Of a DNA stretch of 64,000 bases, positions 49,590-57,420 are shown one piece after another (the stretch's first letter is position 1; each line of letters begins with the position of its first letter). Under the pieces are notes generated by a model, which saw only the letters and a program-made list of their open reading frames with translations, was not told the origin of the DNA and ran no database searches. This DNA comes from Burkholderia pyrrocinia (lineage in GTDB: Bacteria; Pseudomonadota; Gammaproteobacteria; Burkholderiales; Burkholderiaceae). A program made the translations under genes and the position numbers. The DNA is taken from assembly GCF_018417535.1 (NCBI RefSeq), contig NZ_CP070977.1:3224001-3288000 (forward strand), in the 5' to 3' direction.

Positions 49590-49918
49590 ATCTCAAGGCC
49601 GAATACTTCGCGCGTTACGAGGCGCTCGCGGCCGTGTCGGGCCGGATGCTGTGCGCCGCGCGCGGCGCCGACTGGAGCGCGTTGCCGGGGTTGCAGGCCG
49701 AATTCATGCAGCTCGTCGCCGGACTGAAGGAAGCCGATCCGGGCGTCGCGCTCGACGAATCGGATCTCGGCCGCAAGCTCGACCTGATTCGCCGCATCCT
49801 GGCCGACGACGCCGCGATCCGCGATCTCGCGAGCCCGGACGTCGCGCGGCTGTCCGCGCTGTTCGAGGCGCGGCGCTCGACCAAGGTATTGACCGACCTC
49901 TACCGCGCGCGCGGGTAG
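49586..49918 (+). CDS. fliT: Flagellar protein FliT
   Basis: FliT is the cap-protein (FliD) export chaperone and in some bacteria an FlhDC antagonist. The 110-residue protein is helical (NLKAEYFARYEALAAVSGRMLCAARGADWSALPGLQAEFMQLVAGLKEA), with the C-terminal LSALFEARRSTKVLTDLYRARG. The family is weakly conserved, so the call rests on length, helical character and a four-base overlap with fliS. Confidence 0.85.
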   Translation: MNLKAEYFARYEALAAVSGRMLCAARGADWSALPGLQAEFMQLVAGLKEADPGVALDESDLGRKLDLIRRILADDAAIRDLASPDVARLSALFEARRSTKVLTDLYRARG

Positions 49919-50055
49919 GGCCCGTTTTCCGGGGCGACGGGCGCGGAGTGCCCGCACCCGTTGCCGCATGCGGCACGCGCGCTATTCCCGCGGGCGGCAC
50001 TGGCGTGCCGCGCCCGGATTCGCAACGATGTGGCTGAGGTGAGCAGGCTCCGATC

Positions 50056-51396
50056 ATGACCGGTATCGACTCCGTTGCAGCCGCGCTGCTGGCGAGCCGT
50101 CTCGACAGCCTGCTGACCGGCACCGTATCGGCGCCCGCCGGCGGCGGCGCGACCTCGCAGGTCGGCACGCCGGGTACCGGTGCGTCGTCCTCGCCGCCGG
50201 CCGGCGGCCAGCCCGCCGCGCCGCAAGCCTCCACACAGACCGCGCTGTCCGATGTCGGGCGCGTGCTCGACGCGATCTCGCGCGCGGGCGGCGACGCGAC
50301 GCCGGCGATCGCCGGGCGTGCGCCGCTGCTGGCCGATCCCGCCGTGCTGCTGACCGATACGGCCGTGCCGGCGCGTGCGCCGGCCGCGTCCGATCCGGCG
50401 GCGTCTTCCACGCCTTCTTCCGCCGCGGCGGCGCGCGAAACGACCGCGCTGCCGCCGGTCGCAGCGTTGCGCGCAGCGCTCGCGCAGGCCGTGAGCGAGA
50501 GCGGCCTCTTCTACGAATCCCATCTGGCGCAGTGGCTGGCCGGCCAGCGTCCGCTCGCGGCGCTGATGCGCGAGCCGCAGGCGCGCCTGACGGCCGCGCT
50601 CGCGCCGGCCGACCCGGGTGCCGCGCAGCACGATTCGACCGACGTGCTCGACGAACTGCTCGCGCAGCGCCCGCCGCTGCCGGCGACCACGCGGGCGACC
50701 GCGCAGGCGGGCACGCCGGCCCAAGGCGGCGCGCCCGCTCGCGATTCCGCGCAGGCGTGGCCGGCGGCCGCCCGGCAGGGCGCGTCGCTGCCGCCCGATA
50801 CCGTCGATCCGCTCGGCGCGCACGCCGACCCGCGCTGGACGCCGGCGCGTGCCGAGCTGGCTGCCGCGTCGTCCGATCCACCGGCGCAGACGCTCGCCAC
50901 CGTACACCCGGCCGCCGTGCCGCTCGTCAGGCAACAGCTCGACGCACTCGCGACCGACCAGTTCCGCTGGACCGGCGAGGCGTGGCCCGGCGCGCGGCTC
51001 GACTGGACGATCGAACCCGACGATGCGGGCAGCCGCGCGCCGGGCGGCGGCGACGACACGGGTGACGGCATCGCATGGCGCACGCGCCTGACGCTGACGT
51101 TGCCGTCGCTCGGTACGGTCGACGCGGAGCTGGTGCTGAACGGCGCGCAGCTTGTCGCGCGGCTGCGTGCGAACCAGACGGGTGCCGACCGTCTCACGCG
51201 GCACGAGGCCGCGCTGCGGCAGCGGCTCGAGGGATCGGGGCTGCGGGTGGGCGGGCTGTCGATCCGCGCGGTCGATGACGGGCCGGACGGCTTCGACCTG
51301 TTTGCCGCGCAGGCCGCCGCCACCGCGTATGCGCGCGGTGCGGCCGGCGGGCCGGGCACGCGCGTGCCGGGCGCCGACGACGAGGTGCCGCAATGA
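50056..51396 (+). CDS. Second FliK-like hook-length control domain protein
   Basis: The 446-residue protein has an Ala/Pro/Gly-rich N-terminal half. Its C-terminal region (about 330-420) resembles the FliK hook-length domain, with WRTRLTLTLPSLGTVDAELVLNGAQLVARLRANQTGADRLTRHEAALRQRLEGSGLRVGGLSIR. It is separate from the fliK gene of this same cluster. It lies downstream of fliST and overlaps the start of a FlhB-tail gene by four bases (ATGA at 51393), so the two are coupled. Its role beside the canonical FliK is unclear. Confidence 0.8.
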   Translation: MTGIDSVAAALLASRLDSLLTGTVSAPAGGGATSQVGTPGTGASSSPPAGGQPAAPQASTQTALSDVGRVLDAISRAGGDATPAIAGRAPLLADPAVLLTDTAVPARAPAASDPAASSTPSSAAAARETTALPPVAALRAALAQAVSESGLFYESHLAQWLAGQRPLAALMREPQARLTAALAPADPGAAQHDSTDVLDELLAQRPPLPATTRATAQAGTPAQGGAPARDSAQAWPAAARQGASLPPDTVDPLGAHADPRWTPARAELAAASSDPPAQTLATVHPAAVPLVRQQLDALATDQFRWTGEAWPGARLDWTIEPDDAGSRAPGGGDDTGDGIAWRTRLTLTLPSLGTVDAELVLNGAQLVARLRANQTGADRLTRHEAALRQRLEGSGLRVGGLSIRAVDDGPDGFDLFAAQAAATAYARGAAGGPGTRVPGADDEVPQ

Positions 51397-51710
51397 GCAT
51401 GACGTCCCGCAAGCGCGCGGCCGCGCTCGTCTACGACCCGAAAGGCGGCGATGCGGCGCCGCGCGTGGTCGCGAAGGGCTACGGCGTGCTCGCCGAGATG
51501 ATCGTCGCGCGCGCGCACGATGCGGGGCTGTACGTGCATACCGCGCCGGAGATGGTGTCGCTGCTGATGCAGGTCGACCTCGACGACCGGATTCCGCCGC
51601 AGCTTTACCAGGCCGTCGCGGATCTGCTTGCGTGGCTGTACGCGCTCGATCGCACCGAGCCCGGGCCGGACGACGCCGCGCCGCGCTTTCCGCTGCCGCC
51701 GCTGCGCTGA
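51393..51710 (+). CDS. FlhB C-terminal-domain-like protein (FhlB type)
   Basis: The 105-residue protein matches the cytoplasmic C-terminal half of FlhB after the autocleavage site: AAALVYDPKGGDAAPRVVAKGYGVLAEMIVARA, APEMVSLLMQVDLDDRIPPQLYQAVADLLAWLYAL. The NPTH cleavage motif and the membrane part are absent, as in the small FhlB proteins that can substitute for the cleaved FlhB tail. It is translationally coupled to a FliK-domain protein, the natural interaction partner of this fold. Confidence 0.83.
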   Translation: MSMTSRKRAAALVYDPKGGDAAPRVVAKGYGVLAEMIVARAHDAGLYVHTAPEMVSLLMQVDLDDRIPPQLYQAVADLLAWLYALDRTEPGPDDAAPRFPLPPLR

Positions 51711-51888
51711 ACGGCGCGCCATCGCGCGTCTGCTTACGAAATGCTGTCTCGGTCTTGTGGAGTCATTCGGCCGGCATTTGTCGTCTATTTGTCGATATTT
51801 GAATGCAACGTGCCAGCTTCGCCCGTATTTCTTCGCTCATCGAGCCCGCCGCCGCGTAACCGGACGGATTGAGCCGGCATTCGATTTG

Positions 51889-51907
51889 TGTAATGATATC
51901 CATTCTC
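51889..51907 (+). promoter_or_regulatory. Probable Fur box upstream of the PepSY protein gene
   Basis: The 19 bases TGTAATGATATCCATTCTC match the Fur consensus at 14 of 19 positions, with TAATGATA and CATT kept. The gene starts 73 bases downstream. Iron regulation is inferred. Confidence 0.65.
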
Positions 51908-51979
51908 ATTTTCATGTTGCTCGGGCGGCGTGCGATCTCTGCGCGCCGCCCGTTGTTTTGAACGAATGGATACTTTCGC

Positions 51980-52699
51980 GTGAACGCGCCCGAAACGATC
52001 AATCCGCCGCAAGCACGCGTCACCGTGCTGCGCCCGACGGCCCGCCCGCTGACCGACGACGAACTGGCCGCGCGCCGCCAGCGCTCGCGCCGCGCAACCT
52101 TCATCAAGTGGCTGCGCAAGGTGCACGGCTGGGTCGGCCTGTGGGGCGCGGTGCTCGGGCTGCTGTTCGGCGTGACGGGCGTGCTGCTGAACCATCGCGC
52201 GCCGCCGCTGAAGATCCCAACCGGCGAGCCGCAGGTCGAGCAGATGCAGATCGCGCTGCCCGATCCGGTGCCGAAGACACCCGCCGCGATGACGAAATGG
52301 CTGCAGCAGGAATTGCATTTCGACGGCCGGCCCGGCCGCATCCGCAAGGAGCCTGCGCAGGCCGTCGCGTGGGGCGACCAGCGCGTGATGCAGCCCGAGC
52401 ACTGGCAGTTCGGCCTGTTCGGCCCGCACCAGAACCTGCAGGCCGAATACTGGGTTGGCAACGGCTACGTATCGGTGAAGCGCACGGACAACACGTTCCT
52501 GACGACGCTGAACAACCTGCATCGCGGCGTCGGGATGAACCTCGGCTGGGTGCTGCTGATGGACACGATTGCCGGCTCGCTGATCCTGCTGTCGCTGACG
52601 GGCGTGCTGTTGTGGACCGAGCTGAACAAGCGCCGCACGGTCGGCGTCGTGCTGGTGGTCGGTTCGGTCGCCGCGGCGCTTGCCGCCGGCCTGACCTGA
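51980..52699 (+). CDS. PepSY-associated transmembrane protein
   Basis: The 239-residue inner-membrane protein has a basic N-terminus followed by the family motif FIKWLRKVHGWVGLWGAVLGLLFGVTGVLLNHR, with His in the first helix. It has a periplasmic domain (about 72-170) and the second motif LNNLHRGVGMNLGWVLLMDTIAGSLILLSLTGVLLW, then a final hydrophobic segment. PepSY-TM proteins with paired histidines are often linked to siderophore and heme handling. A Fur-like box upstream supports an iron-starvation role here. It stands alone. Confidence 0.87.
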   Translation: MNAPETINPPQARVTVLRPTARPLTDDELAARRQRSRRATFIKWLRKVHGWVGLWGAVLGLLFGVTGVLLNHRAPPLKIPTGEPQVEQMQIALPDPVPKTPAAMTKWLQQELHFDGRPGRIRKEPAQAVAWGDQRVMQPEHWQFGLFGPHQNLQAEYWVGNGYVSVKRTDNTFLTTLNNLHRGVGMNLGWVLLMDTIAGSLILLSLTGVLLWTELNKRRTVGVVLVVGSVAAALAAGLT

Positions 52700-52777
52700 T
52701 CGACGATCGCGCCGGCCCGCCGCCGGCGCGAACCGATTCGTCCGATTCGTCCGGTTCGGCCGCTTCTGCCGCTTCTG

Positions 52778-52812
52778 CCGCTTCTGCCGCGCATCCGGCG
52801 CGGCAGAAGCGG
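52778..52812. terminator. Terminator hairpin built on a 9-base tandem repeat
   Basis: CCGCTTCTG units are repeated three times at 52760-52786. The last one starts a perfect 15-base stem (52778-52792 with 52798-52812, loop of five), lying between the convergent PepSY and XdhC genes. Confidence 0.8.
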
Positions 52813-52826
52813 TTGGCCGGTCCGGA

Positions 52827-53852
52827 TCAGAGGCCGCAGGCCGCGCCGCTGTTCGCCGCGATTTCTCGCGCGGCCTTTGCGCCTTCGACCTGCAGGATCG
52901 TCGGCAGCGACACGTTGTTCTTCGCGGCGGTGATCTCGGCGAGGATCGAGATCGCGATTTCCGGCGGCGTCCGGCTGCCGATGTAGATGCCGGCCGGCCC
53001 GTGCAGCCGGCCCAGTTCCGCTTCGTTCAGGTCGAACTCGCGCAGCCGCTCGCGCCGCGCCGCGTTGTTGCGCCGCGAGCCGAGCGCGCCCACATAGAAC
53101 GCGGGCGTCTTCAGCGCCTCCATCAGCGCAAGATCGTCGAGCTTCGGATCGTGCGTGAGCGCGATCACGGCCGAGCGCGCATCGAGCTTCATGTCGAGCA
53201 CCGTATCGTCGGGCATCGTGCGCACGACGCGCGCGCCCGGCACGTCCCACGCATCCGTGTATTCCTCGCGCGGATCGCACACCGTCACCTGGTAGTCGAG
53301 CCCGACCGCGATCTGGCACAGATAGCGCGACAACTGGCCGGCGCCGATCACGAGCATCCGGTAGCGCGGCCCGTGGATCGTCACGAGCCGCTCGCCGTCG
53401 AACGCGAGCCCGTCGGCCGCCTGCGCGGGCGACAGCGCCGCGCGGCCGGTCGCGAGCGTCATCGTGCGCGTGACGAGGCGGCCGGCCTCGACGTCCGCGC
53501 ACAGCGCGGCAATCCCGCTGTCGCGCGTGAGCGGCTCGAGCACGAGCTGGATCGTGCCGCCGCACGGCAGCCCGAAGCGGTGCGCTTCCTCGGCCGTCAC
53601 GCCGTATTTCACGGCTTCCGGGCGCGCGTCGGCGGCGATCCCGCTTGCATGCACGCGGGCGATCAGGTCGTCCTCGATGCAGCCGCCCGACACCGAGCCG
53701 ACGACGAGCCCGTCGTCGCGCACCGCGAGCGTCGCGCCTTCGGGGCGCGGCGACGAGCCCCACGTCTTCACGACTGTCACGAGCAGCACGCGGCGGCTTT
53801 CTTCGATCCAGCGCGCGCTCGTCTTCAGCACGTCGAGATCCACACTTTCCAT
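52827..53852 (-). CDS. XdhC-family protein (molybdenum-hydroxylase maturation type)
   Basis: XdhC-like proteins bind molybdenum cofactor and help sulfurate and insert it into xanthine-dehydrogenase-type enzymes. The 341-residue protein has an N-terminal XdhC/CoxI domain (about 12-100, TVVKTWGSSPRPEGATLAV, VGSVSGGCIEDDLI, RFGLPCGGTIQLVLEP with its conserved cysteines). A Rossmann-like C-terminal domain follows (LVIGAGQLSRYLCQIAVGLDYQVTVCDPREEY, GALGSRRNNAARRERLREF, GIYIGSRTPPEIAISILAEI). No molybdenum hydroxylase gene is nearby, so the partner is unknown. Confidence 0.88.
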   Translation of the reverse strand: MESVDLDVLKTSARWIEESRRVLLVTVVKTWGSSPRPEGATLAVRDDGLVVGSVSGGCIEDDLIARVHASGIAADARPEAVKYGVTAEEAHRFGLPCGGTIQLVLEPLTRDSGIAALCADVEAGRLVTRTMTLATGRAALSPAQAADGLAFDGERLVTIHGPRYRMLVIGAGQLSRYLCQIAVGLDYQVTVCDPREEYTDAWDVPGARVVRTMPDDTVLDMKLDARSAVIALTHDPKLDDLALMEALKTPAFYVGALGSRRNNAARRERLREFDLNEAELGRLHGPAGIYIGSRTPPEIAISILAEITAAKNNVSLPTILQVEGAKAAREIAANSGAACGL

Positions 53853-54072
53853 CGTCGGTTTCCAGTTGCAGGACGGGCCTGGCGGTCCGTCATTCGATGG
53901 CGGGATTATGAACCGCCCGGCGCAAGCGTGCAGGAGGGGGGCGAGCAGGGAGGCCGCGACGCGGGAAAGAGGGGAGGCGCGGACGGCGGGCGCGCCATCC
54001 GAAGGCGGGACCAGTGGCGGAGCCGGTCGGCGCGCCGCCCCGGCCGGTCCGGGCGAGGTGCGCTGGTGCGTT

Positions 54073-54096
54073 GCCGGGCGGGCGCATCCGCCCGGC
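54073..54096 (-). terminator. Hairpin after the two-repeat protein gene
   Basis: A 9-base stem, GCCGGGCGG (54073-54081) with CCGCCCGGC (54088-54096), lies 12 bases after the stop codon at 54108. It has no T run. Confidence 0.55.
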
Positions 54097-54107
54097 GGCG
54101 CGATCCG

Positions 54108-54611
54108 TCAGAGCGATCCCAGGTACTGCGTCAGGTTGCGAATGTCGGTGTCGTACGCGCTCGACGAGCCGAGCTCGACGCCGCCGCTACGCACGTAGTA
54201 CTCGAACGGCACGGAGCGGGTGCCGAAGAACGGCAGGAAGTTGTCCGGCTGCAGCGTCGTGCCGTTCAGGCCGATTGCCCAGTTCCTCGACTTGTACAGC
54301 TCGAGATCGCGGATCGTCGCGTTGACCGCGTTCGTCTCCGATGCGCGAATCGCGGCGATGTGGTGTGTCAGCGTCTCGATGTTCGCCTGGTATGCGCTCG
54401 GCTCGCCGATCGAAACGCCTCGCGCGCGCACGTAGTAGCTGAAAGGCAGGTTGCGTTCGGTGAAGAAGGACAGGAAACCATCCGGCGCCAGCGTATCCCC
54501 GTTCAGCCCGATCGCCCAGTTCCTGCTCTGATAATCCTTGAGCTCGCCGATCGTCTTGTTGGCGGCGTTGATTTCGACCTTCGCCGTGACGTTAACCAAT
54601 GTATTGCTCAT
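54108..54611 (-). CDS. Unrecognised protein made of two tandem repeats
   Basis: I do not recognise this 167-residue protein. It consists of two similar units of about 60 residues at a 79-residue offset: residues 27-85 and 106-164. Shared positions include SRNWAIGLNG, then TL-PD-FL-FF, PF-YYVR, GV--G and SAY---I--LT. There is no signal peptide, membrane segment or cysteine. The repeats are rich in aromatic residues, suggesting a compact repeated fold, possibly for binding. The start at 54611 follows GAGAGG. Its flanks are AT-rich compared with the window, which fits an acquired gene. The function is unknown. Confidence 0.8.
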   Translation of the reverse strand: MSNTLVNVTAKVEINAANKTIGELKDYQSRNWAIGLNGDTLAPDGFLSFFTERNLPFSYYVRARGVSIGEPSAYQANIETLTHHIAAIRASETNAVNATIRDLELYKSRNWAIGLNGTTLQPDNFLPFFGTRSVPFEYYVRSGGVELGSSSAYDTDIRNLTQYLGSL

Positions 54612-55128
54612 GACGGACCTCTCAGGTTCTTGTTGAACTTCGGACAGGTGCTGCAACATGCCTCCGCATGGAGGCAATTCAAGGCAAACGGCCGGATTAT
54701 CCGATTTGAATCGGGTCGAATGAAAATGGGCTGAATAATTCGTTTATTGGCGCTGCCGAGAATTCCAGTTATTGGAAATTAATTTCAATGAAGTCGGCCG
54801 TGTGGCGCCGTGCGACGTGGGCAGCGCAAGGCCCGGCCGCGCGAGGCCAAGCGGGTGTGTGCGTGTGGTCGAACTGAATACTAGGTTGGCCGCTTAAAGA
54901 GATCAACGTCGGCTGGACAATTTTTTTTCGCCATTAATTTGAATTCAGTGGAATTGCATGATGCGTCGATTAATTCAACGCGATGCATCGAATCTGCCGG
55001 TATTCGGGAAATCGGCCTGAAAGAATCGAAACCGCCGCGCGGATCGTTGCGCGTTTCGCAGCAACGCGGCGGCGCGATCAGGGGAAGGAGGTGAAGGCGC
55101 GGGGCCGGCATCCGACCCCGCGGGAGTG
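54612..55128. other. AT-rich non-coding region upstream of the two-repeat gene
   Basis: These 517 bases are clearly richer in A and T than the rest of the window, especially 54690-54790 and 54880-54990. A 7-base stem TGCCTCC/GGAGGCA (54659-54665 with 54670-54676) would lie in the leader of the two-repeat gene, and TTCCA/TGGAA flank 54764-54778. No convincing gene is present; short open frames here have no family likeness. Confidence 0.5.
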
Positions 55129-55152
55129 CACCGTGCCGCGTGCGGCACGGTG
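55129..55152 (-). terminator. Terminator after the amino-acid permease gene
   Basis: An 11-base stem, CACCGTGCCGC (55129-55139) with GCGGCACGGTG (55142-55152), begins just after the permease stop codon on the minus strand. Confidence 0.65.
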
Positions 55153-55156
55153 GCGT

Positions 55157-56560
55157 TCAGTGCGCCTGCTGGCCGTGCGCGAGCTTCGAACGGCTGCGCG
55201 AATACGCGAAGTAGATCACGAGGCCGATCACGAGCCACACGGCGAACGCGATCCACGTGACGGGCTGCAGGTTCAGCATCAGGAACAGGCACGACGCGAC
55301 CGCGAGGATCGGCACGACCGGCACGCCCGGGCAGCGGAACGCGCGCGGCAGGTCCGGGTGCGTGCGGCGCAGCACGAGCACCGCGATCGACACCATCGAG
55401 AACGCGGCGAGCGTGCCGATGTTGATCAGTTCGGCGAGCACGTTGAGCGGCACGAGCGCGGCGATCAGCCCGAAGAACAGGCCGACGAGCCAGGTCGTCA
55501 GGAACGGCGTCGCGTAGCGCGGATGCACGCGCGACAGCGTCGCCGGCAGCAGGCCGTCGCGCGACATCGCGAAGACGATGCGGGTCTGGCCGTAGCTCAT
55601 CACGAGGATCACGGTCAGCATGCCGAGCACGGCGCCGAGATCGATGAAGCCCGCGACCCAGTTCTCGCCGGCGGCCTGCAGCGCGTACGAGATCGGGTGC
55701 GAGATGTTCGCGTACTGCGCCGACGGCACGATGCCGGTCGCGACCGCGGCGACCGTCACGTACAGCACCGCGCACACCGCAAGCGACGCGATGATGCCGA
55801 TCGGCAGGTCGCGTTTCGGATTCTTCACTTCCTCGGCCGCCGACGACACCGCGTCGAAGCCGATGAACGCGAAGAACATCACGGCCGCAGCTCCGAACAC
55901 GCCGTTCCAGCCGTGCGGCATGAACGGCTTCCAGTTCGCCGGCGTCACGTGGAACACGCCGACCGCGATCACGAGCAGCACGACCGACACCTTGATGAAT
56001 ACCATGATGTTGTTGATGCGGGTCGACTCGCGGATGCCGATCGACAGCAGCGTCGTGATCACGACCATCACGAGGAACGCAGGCAGGTTGAACCACGTGA
56101 CGACGCCGGGCACCGCGCCGGGTGCGGCCGTCAGCACGGTCGGCAGCGTGAGGCCGAAGCCCTGCAGCAGCGACTGCAGGTAGCCGGACCACCCGACCGA
56201 CACGGCGGACGCGGCGAGCCCGTATTCGAGCATCAGGTCCCAGCCGATGATCCACGCGACGAGTTCGCCGAGCGTCGCGTACGAATACGTGTAGATCGAG
56301 CCGGCGACCGGAATCGTCGATGCGAATTCCGCGTACGACAGCGCCGCGAGGCCGCAGGCGATCGCGGCGATCACGAACGACAGCATCAGCGCGGGGCCGG
56401 CCTGCACGGCGCCGGTGCCGGTCAGCACGAAGATGCCGGTGCCGATGATCGCGCCGATGCCGAGGAAGGTGAGGTCGATCGCGCCGAGCGCTTTCTTGAG
56501 CCCGGCGGCGTGCGCGCCGGCGATCATGCGATCGACGTTTTTCTTGCGGAAGAGAGACAT
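55157..56560 (-). CDS. APC-superfamily cationic-amino-acid-type permease
   Basis: The 467-residue transporter has 12 hydrophobic segments. Helix 1 carries the substrate-binding glycine motif FLGIGAIIGTGIFVLTGTGA, helix 3 region YAEFASTIPVAGSIYTYSYATLGE, and helix 6 the AVMFFAFIGFDAVSSAAEEVKNPKRDLPIG signature of the CAT/YfnA branch. The substrate is probably an amino acid but cannot be fixed. The start at 56560 (MSLFRKKNVDRMI) is preceded by GCAATGTCTC context without a strong ribosome-binding site; the conserved N-terminus decides it. It is monocistronic. Confidence 0.9.
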   Translation of the reverse strand: MSLFRKKNVDRMIAGAHAAGLKKALGAIDLTFLGIGAIIGTGIFVLTGTGAVQAGPALMLSFVIAAIACGLAALSYAEFASTIPVAGSIYTYSYATLGELVAWIIGWDLMLEYGLAASAVSVGWSGYLQSLLQGFGLTLPTVLTAAPGAVPGVVTWFNLPAFLVMVVITTLLSIGIRESTRINNIMVFIKVSVVLLVIAVGVFHVTPANWKPFMPHGWNGVFGAAAVMFFAFIGFDAVSSAAEEVKNPKRDLPIGIIASLAVCAVLYVTVAAVATGIVPSAQYANISHPISYALQAAGENWVAGFIDLGAVLGMLTVILVMSYGQTRIVFAMSRDGLLPATLSRVHPRYATPFLTTWLVGLFFGLIAALVPLNVLAELINIGTLAAFSMVSIAVLVLRRTHPDLPRAFRCPGVPVVPILAVASCLFLMLNLQPVTWIAFAVWLVIGLVIYFAYSRSRSKLAHGQQAH

Positions 56561-56756
56561 TGCGGATGAATTGCCAGCGCGCGCGAGCGCGGCGACGCTG
56601 ACTGAGTGAAAACCCGTAATTTTAGCCGATCTGGCGAACAAGACCCGCTGCGACGCAGCGGCGCGTTGCGGAATCGTCCGATAAAACAAGCGCTTGCGCG
56701 AGAAAGGGGGCTGTTGAAGGCGACGCGGCGCGCGCCGCGCCGTTGGATCGGGTGAA

Positions 56757-57413
56757 TCAGGCGCCGGCCGCGGGCGCCATGTCGACGAGCCGGTTGCTCA
56801 TCACGTAGAACGTGAGCTCCGCGTTGTTCGACAGCCGCATCTTCTCGAGCAGCCGCGACCGGTACACGCTCACCGTCTTCACGGACAGCGACAGCGTGTT
56901 CGCGATGTCGGTGAGCCGCTTGCCCGATGCGAGCATGCAGAGCGTCTGGTATTCGCGGTCGGACAGTTTCTCGTGCGGCAGCGGCTCGTTCTCGAACGAC
57001 ACGTATTCGGCGAGCGCCTCGGCCATCGCGGGGCTCACGTACTTGCGGCCGGCCGCGACCTGCTGGATCGCGCCGATCATCTGCGCGGCGTTGACCGTCT
57101 TCGACAGGTAGCCGGAGGCGCCGGCCTTCAGCGCGCGCACCGCGTACTGGTCCTCGCGGTACATCGAGAACATCAGCACCGGCGTGCGCGACAGCTTGCG
57201 CTTGAGGCGCTTGAGCACCTCGATGCCGTTCGTGTCCGGCAGCGAGATGTCGAGCAGGATCACGTCGAATTCCTGCCGGTCGACGGCAGCCATCGCGTCG
57301 CCGCCGGTCTCGGCCTCGGTGACGTCGCGCGCGATGCCGCGGTCGATCAGCAGTTGGCGGATCCCTTGCCGGACGATCGCGTGATCGTCCACGAGCAGGA
57401 TGTTCAGGCTCAT
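56757..57413 (-). CDS. NarL/FixJ-type response regulator
   Basis: The 218-residue regulator has a receiver domain with the acidic pocket VDDHAIVRQGIRQ and phospho-acceptor Asp55 in VILLDISLPDTNGIEVLK. Its conserved Lys lies in GYLSKTVNAAQMIGAI. The LuxR-type helix-turn-helix is LSDREYQTLCMLASGKRLTDIANTLSLSVKTVSVYRSRLLEKM. It follows the histidine kinase gene by seven bases. The regulon is not known from sequence. Confidence 0.92.
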   Translation of the reverse strand: MSLNILLVDDHAIVRQGIRQLLIDRGIARDVTEAETGGDAMAAVDRQEFDVILLDISLPDTNGIEVLKRLKRKLSRTPVLMFSMYREDQYAVRALKAGASGYLSKTVNAAQMIGAIQQVAAGRKYVSPAMAEALAEYVSFENEPLPHEKLSDREYQTLCMLASGKRLTDIANTLSLSVKTVSVYRSRLLEKMRLSNNAELTFYVMSNRLVDMAPAAGA

Positions 57414-57420
57414 GACGACC

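Noticed and set aside
54881..55111. 76-codon frame in the AT-rich island
   Set aside because: There is no family likeness, ribosome-binding site or conserved feature; it overlaps likely regulatory sequence.
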